DNA of 49,785 nt from Lachnospiraceae bacterium (GTDB taxonomy: Bacteria > Bacillota > Clostridia > Lachnospirales > Lachnospiraceae), in contig CAAGSD010000049.1 in the NCBI GenBank assembly GCA_900772845.1, forward strand, positions 1-49,785, given 5' to 3'. A program made the translations under genes and the position numbers. Below, piece by piece: positions 1 through 7,689 of this stretch; the first letter of the stretch is position 1; each line of letters begins with the position of its first letter. The notes under the pieces were generated by a model that had not been told where the DNA came from, ran no database searches, and saw only the letters and a list, made by a program, of their open reading frames with translations.

Positions 1-75
<75 letters not shown>

Positions 76-224
76 ATGATGTTTGTGTCCTGCCAGTTTT
101 ATCTGGCATTGTTTACTGTTAATTCGGGTAGCTTCTTCGTCTTTCGACTAAGTTGCTTGTTCTTGAATCTCGCAATTCATTTTTCTGAAAATCTTGGAAT
201 TTTCAGGGTTGCATTACTGTTTAT

Positions 225-237
225 TTGTCAAAGATCA
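225..237 (-). promoter_or_regulatory. boxA-like antitermination site in the 16S leader
   Basis: The minus strand reads TGATCTTTGACAA, close to the boxA element (TGCTCTTTAACA) of rRNA leaders, which loads Nus factors for antitermination. It lies between the rrn promoter and the 16S start, as expected. The rest of the leader (78-297) shows no gene. Confidence 0.45.
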
Positions 238-297
238 AAACCTCTTGCTCTGCAAGAGCTGTGTTGCTTTGCTGTTGTTCTCAGCGACAGCTTTGAT

Positions 298-326
298 ATC
301 TTATCATAACCGTTTCTGTTTGTCAA
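298..326 (-). promoter_or_regulatory. rRNA operon promoter (extended -10)
   Basis: On the minus strand: TTGACA (326-321), 17 bp spacer, TAAGAT (303-298), with an extended -10 TG one base upstream. It sits between tRNA-Ser(GGA) and 16S, so the rRNA operon can start here as well as by read-through from the tRNA promoter. Confidence 0.6.
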
Positions 327-366
327 CAACTTTTTTCAAGTTTTTTTGACATCTTACAACAGCTGA

Positions 367-455
367 CGGAGAAGGAGGGATTTGAACCCTCGCGCCGCTA
401 TTAACGACCTGCACCCTTTCCAGGGGTGTCCCTTCAACCTCTTGGGTACTTCTCC
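367..455 (-). tRNA. tRNA-Ser (anticodon GGA)
   Basis: The minus strand folds as a class II tRNA of 89 nt. The acceptor stem GGAGAAG pairs with CTTCTCC, the anticodon loop CTGGAAA sits between CACCC and GGGTG, there is a long variable arm, and the T-loop is GTTCAAATC. The GGA anticodon and long variable arm identify serine. CCA is not encoded. Confidence 0.95.
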
Positions 456-506
456 AGATAGTTGATTCTAATAATCTATATAATTATCAGCGGCACGAAT
501 GCCTAG

Positions 507-592
507 CGGAGAGAGTGGGATTCGAACCCACGCGCCCTTTCGGACAAACGGTTTTCAAGACCGCCTCGTTATGACCACTTCGATATCTCTCC
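507..592 (-). tRNA. tRNA-Ser (anticodon TGA)
   Basis: The minus strand folds as a class II tRNA of 86 nt. The acceptor stem GGAGAGA pairs with TCTCTCC, the anticodon loop is CTTGAAA with TGA, the T-arm contains GGTTCGAATCC, and there is a long variable arm. It lies 51 bp upstream of tRNA-Ser(GGA) in the same direction, so both are probably on one transcript. Confidence 0.95.
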
Positions 593-645
593 GAATGTGT
601 GTCTTATGTTCCGTCATCCGTGTTGCTCACCTGACGACAAAAGCT

Positions 646-674
646 ATTCTAACAAAAAGGGGGGCTATTGTCAA
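646..674 (-). promoter_or_regulatory. Promoter of the tRNA-Ser / rrn transcript
   Basis: On the minus strand: TTGACA (674-669), exactly 17 bp, TAGAAT (651-646). It sits about 55 bp before tRNA-Ser(TGA), with a C/T-rich spacer. Confidence 0.75.
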
Positions 675-712
675 CACATTTTTACACAATTTTTATTTTA
701 TTTTTTCAAGAT

Positions 713-752
713 GAGAAAAAGCCCATTTTATCGGCTTTCCGGGCTTTTTCTC
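713..752. terminator. Hairpin terminator between GH115 gene and tRNA promoter
   Basis: A perfect 12-bp stem, GAGAAAAAGCCC (713-724) with GGGCTTTTTCTC (741-752), with a 16-nt loop. It lies downstream of the GH115-like gene, which ends at 831. The U-rich strand is inside the stem and the best U tract follows on the plus strand (CTTTTTATC). It probably ends leftward transcription from the polysaccharide locus and insulates the tRNA operon. Confidence 0.6.
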
Positions 753-830
753 TTTTTATCGAATACAGTTTTTTTCAGAAATTGTGTCTGATATCGTGTA
801 ATTGTTACAAATATTCCTACTATTTGTGTT

Positions 831-2837
831 TTACCACTGTCTGTTCTTTCCTGCAAGATATAATTCCCAGTCCATCATATGGTTCTCCATATTGGTGATC
901 AGAACCACCTTGCAGTCGTTTTCGGAATAGGTCACTTCTCTCTGCCACTTGTAGAAATCCGGTCCATCTCCCAGATTCCGCACATAGCCCATGAGACGTT
1001 TCAGACAATATGCAGTCTCTTTTACATCCGTCAGGCAGTCATTGGCATAGAAGTCTTTCCATTTCCCATGTTCCCGGTCTCTCATGGCGCAATCTGCTGC
1101 ATCATAAGCTTCTACAGCATTGCCCAGCAGGAAGAAGGCCTTTTTTAAATCTGCCTCCCGATAAGCCCAGAAGCTCTCTGCAAACAGAATGCTTCCTTTT
1201 AGGCAGTGTTTGTGGATCTCGGTCTGAAGCAGTATAGAGTCTTTCCAAAGTTCACTTTCTTTGACAGCAGCACATTTGTGACATAATTCTTCTATTTTAT
1301 CATAGGTCTGGCTACACCTTTTTTCAAACCATGACACCTGCTTGTAAAAAGCGTCTTCTCTGGTACACCAGAAGAGTTCTTCTACCGGTTCCAATGCTCC
1401 GTCTTTCATCCAGCCATGGATAAAGTCACGGACGGCATAATTGCAGAACTGCTCTCCGGCATGTTCATCCTCTCTGTCGCCAAACGGCAGCATAGCTTCC
1501 GGATATCTGCTAATACATTCTTCCATAAATATTAACTGATTCTCCGTGCAATCACTTCCGTAGTATTCTCCGACATATTTCTTCCTGTGCTCCACCGCTG
1601 ACAGGGCATTCCGTTTCCACAGATTGGCAATAAATGAAAGAGGATATACATGAGGCTTGATATTGGAGGCATTGATGACCCACAGATCCGTGATTCCATG
1701 CGTCATGGCATCGTTCAATTCTTTTTCCACAAATTCCATGGAGTTAGGCAGCATAGTAATATGGTTAGCGGCCTGTAGATCATAAAAGGATACGTGATAA
1801 TAGGTGCCATGCCGTCCCTGATCTCCTTCCGTAGGCAATGCTGATACTCTGGGATTGTGGTTGCCCTGACGTCGGGATACCATCTTGCCATAGCCGTTGT
1901 CCGCCCAGATCAGGATCACATCCTCCGGGATCTGTAAATGTCCTTCTCTGTACAATTCCAGAATTTCTCCATACAAATTTGTACAGCAGACCGCATCCGG
2001 TATCTGTCCCCGGATCATGTCATATTGTTCTTTCATAATACCACTGATCAATGCTCCACGCTTTTCAGAAGTATCGTAGGCAGGGTCATTCTCCCAGAAA
2101 GGGACATCTCCCTGTCCCCGGAATCCGATATTCCAGATGACCTCTTCATTCTTTTGACGTTCGATGGCATCTTTCCACAATCCTTCAAATAAATCTCGGT
2201 GTTTCAGATAGGAGGGCTCCAGGTCCGGATAGGCACGCAGGAACATTTCCGCTCCCAGTGGTTCTGCATGATGATGTGTGATCATCAGCCCCATATCCGA
2301 TGCAATCAGTGCATAGATTCTGGAATTTTTATCAGTTCCGGGAATGACCAGATTGCCACCGCAGCGAAGCAGCGCTTCAAATACCATCTCCCAGGGATAT
2401 TCTTTTGACACACCGGCGTCCCAGTGACTGATCAGTACTTCGTCATTGATAAACCATCCCCTGTATCGGATTCGGTCAGGCTCCGACTGATATGTGCCGC
2501 AGGGAATCTCCACATATGGTTTTTGTTCTATTTTTTGATCATTCCAGAACCAGAATGGCAGCACTCCAAGGTAGTTTTCACTAAGGTAATTTAATGCATA
2601 GATGAAGGAACGTGCATCCACACCGTAGATCATGATCTCCTGTTCTGTCACTTCCAGCTCATATTGTTCCGGTTTCAGATCTTTTTTACACAAAATGATC
2701 CTGTTTCTATTCTCGACTGTGTCAGTCAAAGTCTTTTCCATGTCTCTCCGAAACCGCTCACAGGCAAGTTCTACGGCTTTTTCTGTTACAGCATCCGAAA
2801 GTAAGGTGGTGTTTCTATTTAACTGAAATGGGTTCAT
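831..2837 (-). CDS. Glycoside hydrolase family 115-like protein (putative alpha-glucuronidase)
   Basis: A 668-residue cytoplasmic protein with no signal peptide. The stretch around residues 120-165 (RYRGWFINDE, then a GGNLVIPGTD-like segment), the HHHAEPLG block and the INASNIKPH block resemble GH115 alpha-glucuronidases, which remove (4-O-methyl-)glucuronic acid from xylan fragments. It is shorter than many secreted GH115 enzymes (about 800-1000 residues), probably because C-terminal accessory domains are missing. The ATG follows a purine-rich GGGAGAAGAG ribosome site. It is the last gene of the polysaccharide locus but has its own promoter behind a terminator. The family call comes from recalled motifs; the substrate (glucuronoxylan or glucuronate-decorated pectin side chains) is inferred. 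Confidence 0.7.
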   Translation of the reverse strand: MNPFQLNRNTTLLSDAVTEKAVELACERFRRDMEKTLTDTVENRNRIILCKKDLKPEQYELEVTEQEIMIYGVDARSFIYALNYLSENYLGVLPFWFWNDQKIEQKPYVEIPCGTYQSEPDRIRYRGWFINDEVLISHWDAGVSKEYPWEMVFEALLRCGGNLVIPGTDKNSRIYALIASDMGLMITHHHAEPLGAEMFLRAYPDLEPSYLKHRDLFEGLWKDAIERQKNEEVIWNIGFRGQGDVPFWENDPAYDTSEKRGALISGIMKEQYDMIRGQIPDAVCCTNLYGEILELYREGHLQIPEDVILIWADNGYGKMVSRRQGNHNPRVSALPTEGDQGRHGTYYHVSFYDLQAANHITMLPNSMEFVEKELNDAMTHGITDLWVINASNIKPHVYPLSFIANLWKRNALSAVEHRKKYVGEYYGSDCTENQLIFMEECISRYPEAMLPFGDREDEHAGEQFCNYAVRDFIHGWMKDGALEPVEELFWCTREDAFYKQVSWFEKRCSQTYDKIEELCHKCAAVKESELWKDSILLQTEIHKHCLKGSILFAESFWAYREADLKKAFFLLGNAVEAYDAADCAMRDREHGKWKDFYANDCLTDVKETAYCLKRLMGYVRNLGDGPDFYKWQREVTYSENDCKVVLITNMENHMMDWELYLAGKNRQW

Positions 2838-2872
2838 GCTCTTCTCCCTCTGTCTGTCATAATGATAGCAAC

Positions 2873-2901
2873 ATTATAAAAAAATGGGGTTCTTGTATCA
2901 A
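2873..2901 (-). promoter_or_regulatory. Promoter of the GH115-like gene
   Basis: On the minus strand: TTGATA (2901-2896), 17 bp, TATAAT (2878-2873), about 35 bp before the start codon. It gives the glucuronidase gene its own transcription start. Confidence 0.75.
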
Positions 2902-2908
2902 GATACAA
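2893..2908. promoter_or_regulatory. Operator-like palindrome over the -35 box
   Basis: The inverted repeat TTGTATC-AA-GATACAA covers the -35 region of the GH115 promoter and abuts the U tract of the preceding terminator. The position fits a repressor site. The cognate regulator is not identifiable here. Confidence 0.45.
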
Positions 2909-2951
2909 AAAAGTCCGTTTCACTGACAAAATTTGTCTGCAAAACGGACTT
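2905..2951 (-). terminator. Intrinsic terminator after the CE12 esterase gene
   Basis: On the minus strand a 10-bp stem, AAGTCCGTTT with AAACGGACTT, is followed directly by TTTTTTG. It ends the transporter/esterase transcript just before the separate GH115 promoter. Confidence 0.8.
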
Positions 2952-2978
2952 CTGTATTTTTCTTAATTATCTGCCGGA

Positions 2979-3671
2979 TTACAGTTTCAGATCATCCAAC
3001 AGCATCTCTGCATAGATTCCGCCGATCTCTTTCAACCCTTTAGCGATCAGAGAGGCGAAATTCACAGCACCGTCATAACGAAGGTGGGTATTATCCTCGG
3101 ATTTCTCCGGATGATTTTTGTATTCCCCCTCCGGGAAGAACATATACCATCTTCTGCTGTTTTTCTCGCCGGCTCTTTTCAGTTCCATGCGGCTCATACT
3201 GTAGAGGTCTACCAGGGGCACATTGTTTTTCTCTGCGGTCTGCTTCATGGCTGCCACATAGTCGGAATGTGCACCGATGCCCAAATGTTTTTCATCCATG
3301 AAGCATCTGCGTTCCAACGGAGTGATCAATACAGGATAAGCGCTGTGATCTCTTGCTGTTTTGATAAAGGTTTCGAGATTCTCCATGTAAGTGGAAAAAG
3401 GCTCTGTATATCTGGTGGGATCCTCTTTTTTCTCGTCATTGTGTCCAAACTGGATAAACAGGAAATCTCCGGCACCGATCTGTTCCTCTATGGCCTTCAG
3501 TCTCCCCTCATCCATAAAGCTTTTGGTGCTTCTGCCGTTTTTGGCATGGTTTACTACCTGATACTCATTTTTAACAAATAAAGGAAATACCTGGCCAATG
3601 CCCGTCTGTGGATATGTCGTGAAATCATTGGTCTGGACTGTGGAATCAGCAGCCCAAAAAATTTTGTTCAT
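2979..3671 (-). CDS. Rhamnogalacturonan acetylesterase-like SGNH hydrolase (CE12)
   Basis: A 230-residue SGNH/GDSL esterase without a signal peptide. Visible blocks are the nucleophile region AADSTVQ near residue 7, NGRSTKSF (block II), FGHND (block III, Asn) and DNTHLRYDGA (block V, Asp and His). The glycine usually before the catalytic DS is Ala here. The family (CE12, e.g. YesT/YesY of B. subtilis) removes acetyl groups from rhamnogalacturonan I backbones. A cytoplasmic form fits deacetylation of imported oligosaccharides. Start ATG follows ATGAGGCAG at good spacing. It sits downstream of the two permease genes with a hairpin in between, so it is probably the last gene of that transcript. 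Confidence 0.82.
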   Translation of the reverse strand: MNKIFWAADSTVQTNDFTTYPQTGIGQVFPLFVKNEYQVVNHAKNGRSTKSFMDEGRLKAIEEQIGAGDFLFIQFGHNDEKKEDPTRYTEPFSTYMENLETFIKTARDHSAYPVLITPLERRCFMDEKHLGIGAHSDYVAAMKQTAEKNNVPLVDLYSMSRMELKRAGEKNSRRWYMFFPEGEYKNHPEKSEDNTHLRYDGAVNFASLIAKGLKEIGGIYAEMLLDDLKL

Positions 3672-3736
3672 TTCTGCCTCATTTCTGCGCTTCCCCTGCG
3701 CATCTTTTCTTGTGGAATTTACTCACAGATACAGCA

Positions 3737-3760
3737 CAAGGGAAACCGAAGTTTCCCTTG
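3737..3760. other. Intercistronic UUCG hairpin before the esterase gene
   Basis: A 10-bp stem, CAAGGGAAAC with GTTTCCCTTG. On the minus (transcribed) strand it is closed by a TTCG tetraloop. No U tract follows, so it is more likely an mRNA stability or processing element than a full terminator. Confidence 0.6.
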
Positions 3761-3789
3761 TCTAAGTCTAAATACGTGTGCGAAGAAAA

Positions 3790-4650
3790 TCACTCCTTAA
3801 CCGCACCGATATTAACACCCTTTACGAAATACTTCTGCAGGAAAGGATACAATGCCATGAAAGGAAGGATTGCACATACGATCGCTGCATAGAACAGAGT
3901 GTTCTGTGATACCGAATACTGCGTGGTAGGGGTATCACCATCCATGATCATATTACGTAACTGATACTGGAAGTTAACCTGATCAGGATTGGTAATATAG
4001 ATCTTAACGGTAGAATAGTCATTCCATACGGTAACTGCGAACATCAGGCCGATGGAAGCCAGAGCTGCTTTGGACAGAGGAAGCACGATCTTGAAGAAGA
4101 TTCCCATAGGGGAGCATCCGTCAATCTCGGCTGCCTCGAACAGGCTGGCAGGTATTCCTTCGAAGAAGTTACGCATCAGTACCAGGTTGTACACGTTCAT
4201 ACCGTGCTTCACTACCAGGATCCACATGCTGTTAACCAGGTGTAACTGCTTCATTACCAGGTACTCAGGGATCATACCACCGGAGAAGATCATGGTAAAC
4301 AGAAGGAAATATGCGAAGAAGTTACGTCCTGGCATATCAAACTGAATCAGTACATAACCGCCCAGGGTGGACAGGAGCAGACCAAGGAAAGTACCAAGCA
4401 CCGTAGTGATAACTGAGTTGATGAAAGGTCTGTACAGTCTCTGGGTATGAATGATGGTCTTATAGCCATCTAAAGTAAAATCCTCCGGCCACAGTCTGAA
4501 CTGGTATACACCCACAGCATTGAAGGAGTCTACTACTACCTTCCAGATAGGTACCAACACCAGGAGGCCGATCAGAATAAATACGATGTAGTTTACAATA
4601 TCGAATACATGAACCTTTTTCTTAGGTTTACGATAAGCTGTCTTTGCCAC
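3790..4650 (-). CDS. Carbohydrate ABC transporter permease (CUT1, LplC/YtcP-like)
   Basis: An inner-membrane permease of 286 residues with about six hydrophobic helices. The cytoplasmic EAA loop is visible as EAAEIDGCSPMGIFFKIVLP. I place the start at GTG 4650, because AGGAGG lies 8 nt upstream of it; a GTG nine bases earlier overlaps that ribosome site. It starts a few bases after the stop of the first permease and forms the channel with it. LplC/YtcP-type permeases import complex plant-derived oligosaccharides. Confidence 0.88.
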   Translation of the reverse strand: MAKTAYRKPKKKVHVFDIVNYIVFILIGLLVLVPIWKVVVDSFNAVGVYQFRLWPEDFTLDGYKTIIHTQRLYRPFINSVITTVLGTFLGLLLSTLGGYVLIQFDMPGRNFFAYFLLFTMIFSGGMIPEYLVMKQLHLVNSMWILVVKHGMNVYNLVLMRNFFEGIPASLFEAAEIDGCSPMGIFFKIVLPLSKAALASIGLMFAVTVWNDYSTVKIYITNPDQVNFQYQLRNMIMDGDTPTTQYSVSQNTLFYAAIVCAILPFMALYPFLQKYFVKGVNIGAVKE

Positions 4651-4662
4651 GTTTAACACCTC

Positions 4663-5628
4663 CTATACAATGCCACGGCCACGGGTCTTCTTACTAGCCC
4701 AGTTGCATATCAGTACCAGAACACAGCCAACCAGGGATTTGAAGAGACCAACTGCTGTAGAGTAACCATAGTTCGGCAGAGCGATTGCGAATGTCTGACG
4801 GTAAATATAAGTAGAAATAACATCAGATACGCTGTATACCGCATTGTTGTACAATACAAATACGGACTCGAACATATTCATAACCTTAGCAAGGTTCAGG
4901 ATCAATACAGTGATAATAGTATTGGACAGTGCAGGCAGCGTTACGAAACGCATCTTCTGCATACGGGTTGCACCGTCGATATCAGCTGCTTCATACAGCT
5001 CCGGGTTGATACCTGCCAGAGTGGCCAGGAAGATAATGGTTCCCCAACCGGTCTCTTTCCAGATATTGATAATGTAGAAGATCGGTCTCCACCATGCAGT
5101 GCTTGCCAGGAAATAAATTCCCTTGGCATCCGGTGCCAGGATGCCCCAGTCACGCAGCAATCCGTTTACCAGACCGGTAGAGGAAGGAGACAGGAACAGG
5201 CTGAAGATAGATGCAACTACTGCCCAGGACATAAAGTGGGGCAGATATATGATAGTCTGCAAAGTTTTCTTTGCAAAGAGATTTCCCATTTCATTTAAGA
5301 AGATTGATACGATAACCGCAGTGAAGGTCGTGATCAATAACTTCATGATACTCAGTTCCAATGTGTTCCTGAATGCACTCCAGAACGCATCGGTCTTAAA
5401 CATACTGTAAAAGTGCTTGAGTCCCACAAAAGTAGGAGCACCTACGGGCTTGTAATCGTAGAATGCATAACGAATACCAAGCATGGGCCAGTAATACATG
5501 ATCAAAATAAATATAAATACAGGCAGGAACATTACATAATAGCCTCTGTTATTCCAGATCCGGAGACCCAAAGGCTTGTGACGTACTTCTACGCCGGTGG
5601 ATGTGGTGATTTTCTTTTTCTTGCTCAT
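4663..5628 (-). CDS. Carbohydrate ABC transporter permease (CUT1, LplB/YteP-like)
   Basis: A 321-residue permease with an N-terminal cytoplasmic stretch, six predicted helices and the EAA loop YEAADIDGATRMQKMRFVTLP. It is the first of two permeases and has an AGAGGG ribosome site. Together with the binding protein upstream it makes a type I importer, but no ATPase gene is present. In B. subtilis this class uses a shared MsmX-type ATPase encoded elsewhere, and the same is likely here. Confidence 0.88.
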   Translation of the reverse strand: MSKKKKITTSTGVEVRHKPLGLRIWNNRGYYVMFLPVFIFILIMYYWPMLGIRYAFYDYKPVGAPTFVGLKHFYSMFKTDAFWSAFRNTLELSIMKLLITTFTAVIVSIFLNEMGNLFAKKTLQTIIYLPHFMSWAVVASIFSLFLSPSSTGLVNGLLRDWGILAPDAKGIYFLASTAWWRPIFYIINIWKETGWGTIIFLATLAGINPELYEAADIDGATRMQKMRFVTLPALSNTIITVLILNLAKVMNMFESVFVLYNNAVYSVSDVISTYIYRQTFAIALPNYGYSTAVGLFKSLVGCVLVLICNWASKKTRGRGIV

Positions 5629-5679
5629 ACCATCCCTCTTCCTTTCGACTTCATCTCACACATTCTTTTCTCTCTAAAA

Positions 5680-5720
5680 TATCCTGTCCCACAGGCTTTA
5701 TATCCCGATGGGACAGGATA
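5680..5720. other. Intercistronic hairpin after the binding-protein gene
   Basis: A perfect 12-bp stem, TATCCTGTCCCA with TGGGACAGGATA, in the 138-bp gap between the binding protein and the first permease. On the transcribed minus strand only TTTT follows. It is probably an attenuating or stabilising hairpin that lets the binding protein be made in excess over the permeases. Confidence 0.6.
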
Positions 5721-5766
5721 ATTATATCATATTTTTGCAGCTTCCGCTACTATATTACAGTCTCAA

Positions 5767-7392
5767 TTACTGATTCAGTTCAGCTAAGCACTGATCAATG
5801 ATACTGCCAACAGTGTCAACGTAGGTCTGCATAGCTGCATCTACATCGCCGCCATCAACTACTACAGAAGTGATAGCTGCCAGCTTAGCATCATAGATGG
5901 TACCGGACTCGTTGGTGTAGGTCTCAGAGGTAGGAGACTGAGGAGCATCCTTGCAGTTCTCGGTGAAGAACTTGTTGCCTTCTGCAGCCAGGCTGGAGAT
6001 ATCGTTAAAGCCGTTGTCCAGAGAGCAGATAACCAGAGCGGGATCCATAGCGTTCTTCTTCCATACGGAGTTAGGATCGTTAGGAGACTGCTTTAAGTGG
6101 AACTGACCATCTTCGTACTCGTAAGACTTCTCTTTGTCAGTACCTGCATTGATGGTGAAGCTTTCAGCCTTGGTAGACCAGTGAACATCTTCAGCACCGT
6201 AGGTCCACAGAGTCTGCACCTTGTCACCATCCATCATGGTCTCGATGAATGCATCGAAGATAGCCTGCTCACGGGAATTGTCTCCGTCACCGTCATCAAT
6301 GATAACCCATACAGGAGCTTCTCTGTTCAGGTAAGCGCCAACCTCAGCGATAGGAGCCAGCTCAACCAGCTTCTCGTCAACACCGTTCTTGATCAGGTTA
6401 TCGGTCAGAGTCTGATACCAGGAACCTGCCCAGTAAGTGAATACACCTGAAGAACCGGTCTGATCGTTGGAGAACCATTTCTCACGAGCAATCTTGGTAG
6501 AAGCGGTCAGGGTCTCAGGGTCGATAGCGCCATCCTTGTAAGCCTGCTGTAATCTTAACAGAGCTGCCTTGGTAGCATCGGTCTGGAATCCATCGTACCA
6601 AGTACCATTCTCATCCTGCAGGATTGCGGGATAAGAATCCTGCCAGAACTCAGGCAGATAGTTTACATAAGGAGCCTCGTTACCAACGAAACCAGCTGCG
6701 ATAACACCATAGGTATCACCGGTTACGCCGTTGCCATCGGGATCTTCGTTGTGGAACTTTAACAGCATGTTGTAGTAATCATCATAAGTCTTGATGTCTT
6801 CAGCCTTCAGGCCAACTGCATCTAACCATGCCTGCTTAACGTAAGTAACACATCCATTACCATAGGTAGGAGCGAAGCCATACAGATGACCTTCCTCATC
6901 CTTCAGGTTCTCATTGATCTCAGGCAGGATCAGGTGAGACTGGAATTTAGCGTTTGCATATGCTTCGGACATATCCCACAGCAGACCGGTAGGTGCATAC
7001 TGTTTGAACATATCTGCACTCATGATCATTACATCAGGATAGTCACCACCTGCGAACAGACGACCTACTGCATCGGTATAACCGGAGTGGTCTAACTGCT
7101 GGATATTCATCTTAATAGGATGACCGATTGCTTCGGATACTGCATCATCCCACTGCTGAACGAATTCAGCCTGGCCGTTATCAGTGGTTGCGGTCAGAGT
7201 ACCATTAACTACTACGTTAATCTCCTCAAGGTTGTAAGCTTCAGTAGAAGCCTCGGTAGAAGCTGCTGCGCTGTCAGTAGCTGCTGCTGCGCTGTCGGTG
7301 GATGCTGCAGGAGCATCGTTGCTGCTTCCGCATGCTGCTAAGGAAGCTACCATAGCAGATGCTAAAAGTACGGATAATACTTTTCTCTTCAT
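5767..7392 (-). CDS. Extracellular solute-binding lipoprotein of sugar ABC importer
   Basis: A lipoprotein of 541 residues. The start is set at 7392 because GGGAGGAAC lies just upstream and the protein then begins with a classic lipoprotein signal, MKRKVLSV... with lipobox LAAC (Cys21). It is followed by a Ser/Ala/Thr-rich linker, then a large type I solute-binding fold like LplA/YtcQ. It is the first gene of the importer. Large binding proteins of this class bind oligosaccharides, and the neighbouring CE12 and GH115 genes suggest acetylated or uronic-acid-bearing pectin or xylan fragments. The ligand is inferred. Confidence 0.9.
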   Translation of the reverse strand: MKRKVLSVLLASAMVASLAACGSSNDAPAASTDSAAAATDSAAASTEASTEAYNLEEINVVVNGTLTATTDNGQAEFVQQWDDAVSEAIGHPIKMNIQQLDHSGYTDAVGRLFAGGDYPDVMIMSADMFKQYAPTGLLWDMSEAYANAKFQSHLILPEINENLKDEEGHLYGFAPTYGNGCVTYVKQAWLDAVGLKAEDIKTYDDYYNMLLKFHNEDPDGNGVTGDTYGVIAAGFVGNEAPYVNYLPEFWQDSYPAILQDENGTWYDGFQTDATKAALLRLQQAYKDGAIDPETLTASTKIAREKWFSNDQTGSSGVFTYWAGSWYQTLTDNLIKNGVDEKLVELAPIAEVGAYLNREAPVWVIIDDGDGDNSREQAIFDAFIETMMDGDKVQTLWTYGAEDVHWSTKAESFTINAGTDKEKSYEYEDGQFHLKQSPNDPNSVWKKNAMDPALVICSLDNGFNDISSLAAEGNKFFTENCKDAPQSPTSETYTNESGTIYDAKLAAITSVVVDGGDVDAAMQTYVDTVGSIIDQCLAELNQ

Positions 7393-7556
7393 TTTGTTCC
7401 TCCCTAAAAATTTGGAATCATGATTTGTCATGGGGTCATTCCCTTGACTTGCCCTCACCTTACCATCACACCCACAGAAAAACAAGTTACAATTTTTGCG
7501 TTCGGGTGCAAATTTTGACAGCCGGTTCCGCAACCCCTTGATTTTACTGCATTCTT

Positions 7557-7570
7557 TGAAAGCACTTACA
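7557..7570 (+). promoter_or_regulatory. cre-like catabolite repression site 1
   Basis: TGAAAGCACTTACA matches the CcpA consensus TGWAARCGNTWNCA at all but one position. It lies upstream of the binding-protein gene, near a possible weak minus-strand -10 (TAAAAT, 7546-7541), where CcpA binding would repress. Confidence 0.5.
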
Positions 7571-7587
7571 TTTGATATTTTTCAATT

Positions 7588-7601
7588 TGAAAGCGGTTAC
7601 A
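7588..7601 (+). promoter_or_regulatory. cre-like catabolite repression site 2
   Basis: TGAAAGCGGTTACA fits TGWAARCGNTWNCA at every position. It is 31 bp (about three helical turns) from site 1 and just upstream of the -35 of the divergent regulator gene. The pair could also be an operator for another LacI-family regulator. Confidence 0.65.
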
Positions 7602-7612
7602 TCTTGCTTCCT

Positions 7613-7641
7613 TTGTCAGTAACTGATACAATAGACATAAT
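7613..7641 (+). promoter_or_regulatory. Promoter of the AraC-type regulator gene
   Basis: TTGTCA (7613-7618), 17 bp, CATAAT (7636-7641), giving a leader of about 42 nt before the ATG at 7690. Confidence 0.65.
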
Positions 7642-7689
7642 TTATTAGGTATATTATCTAAAAAAATAGAGCCCTTGGAGTGATCATGA

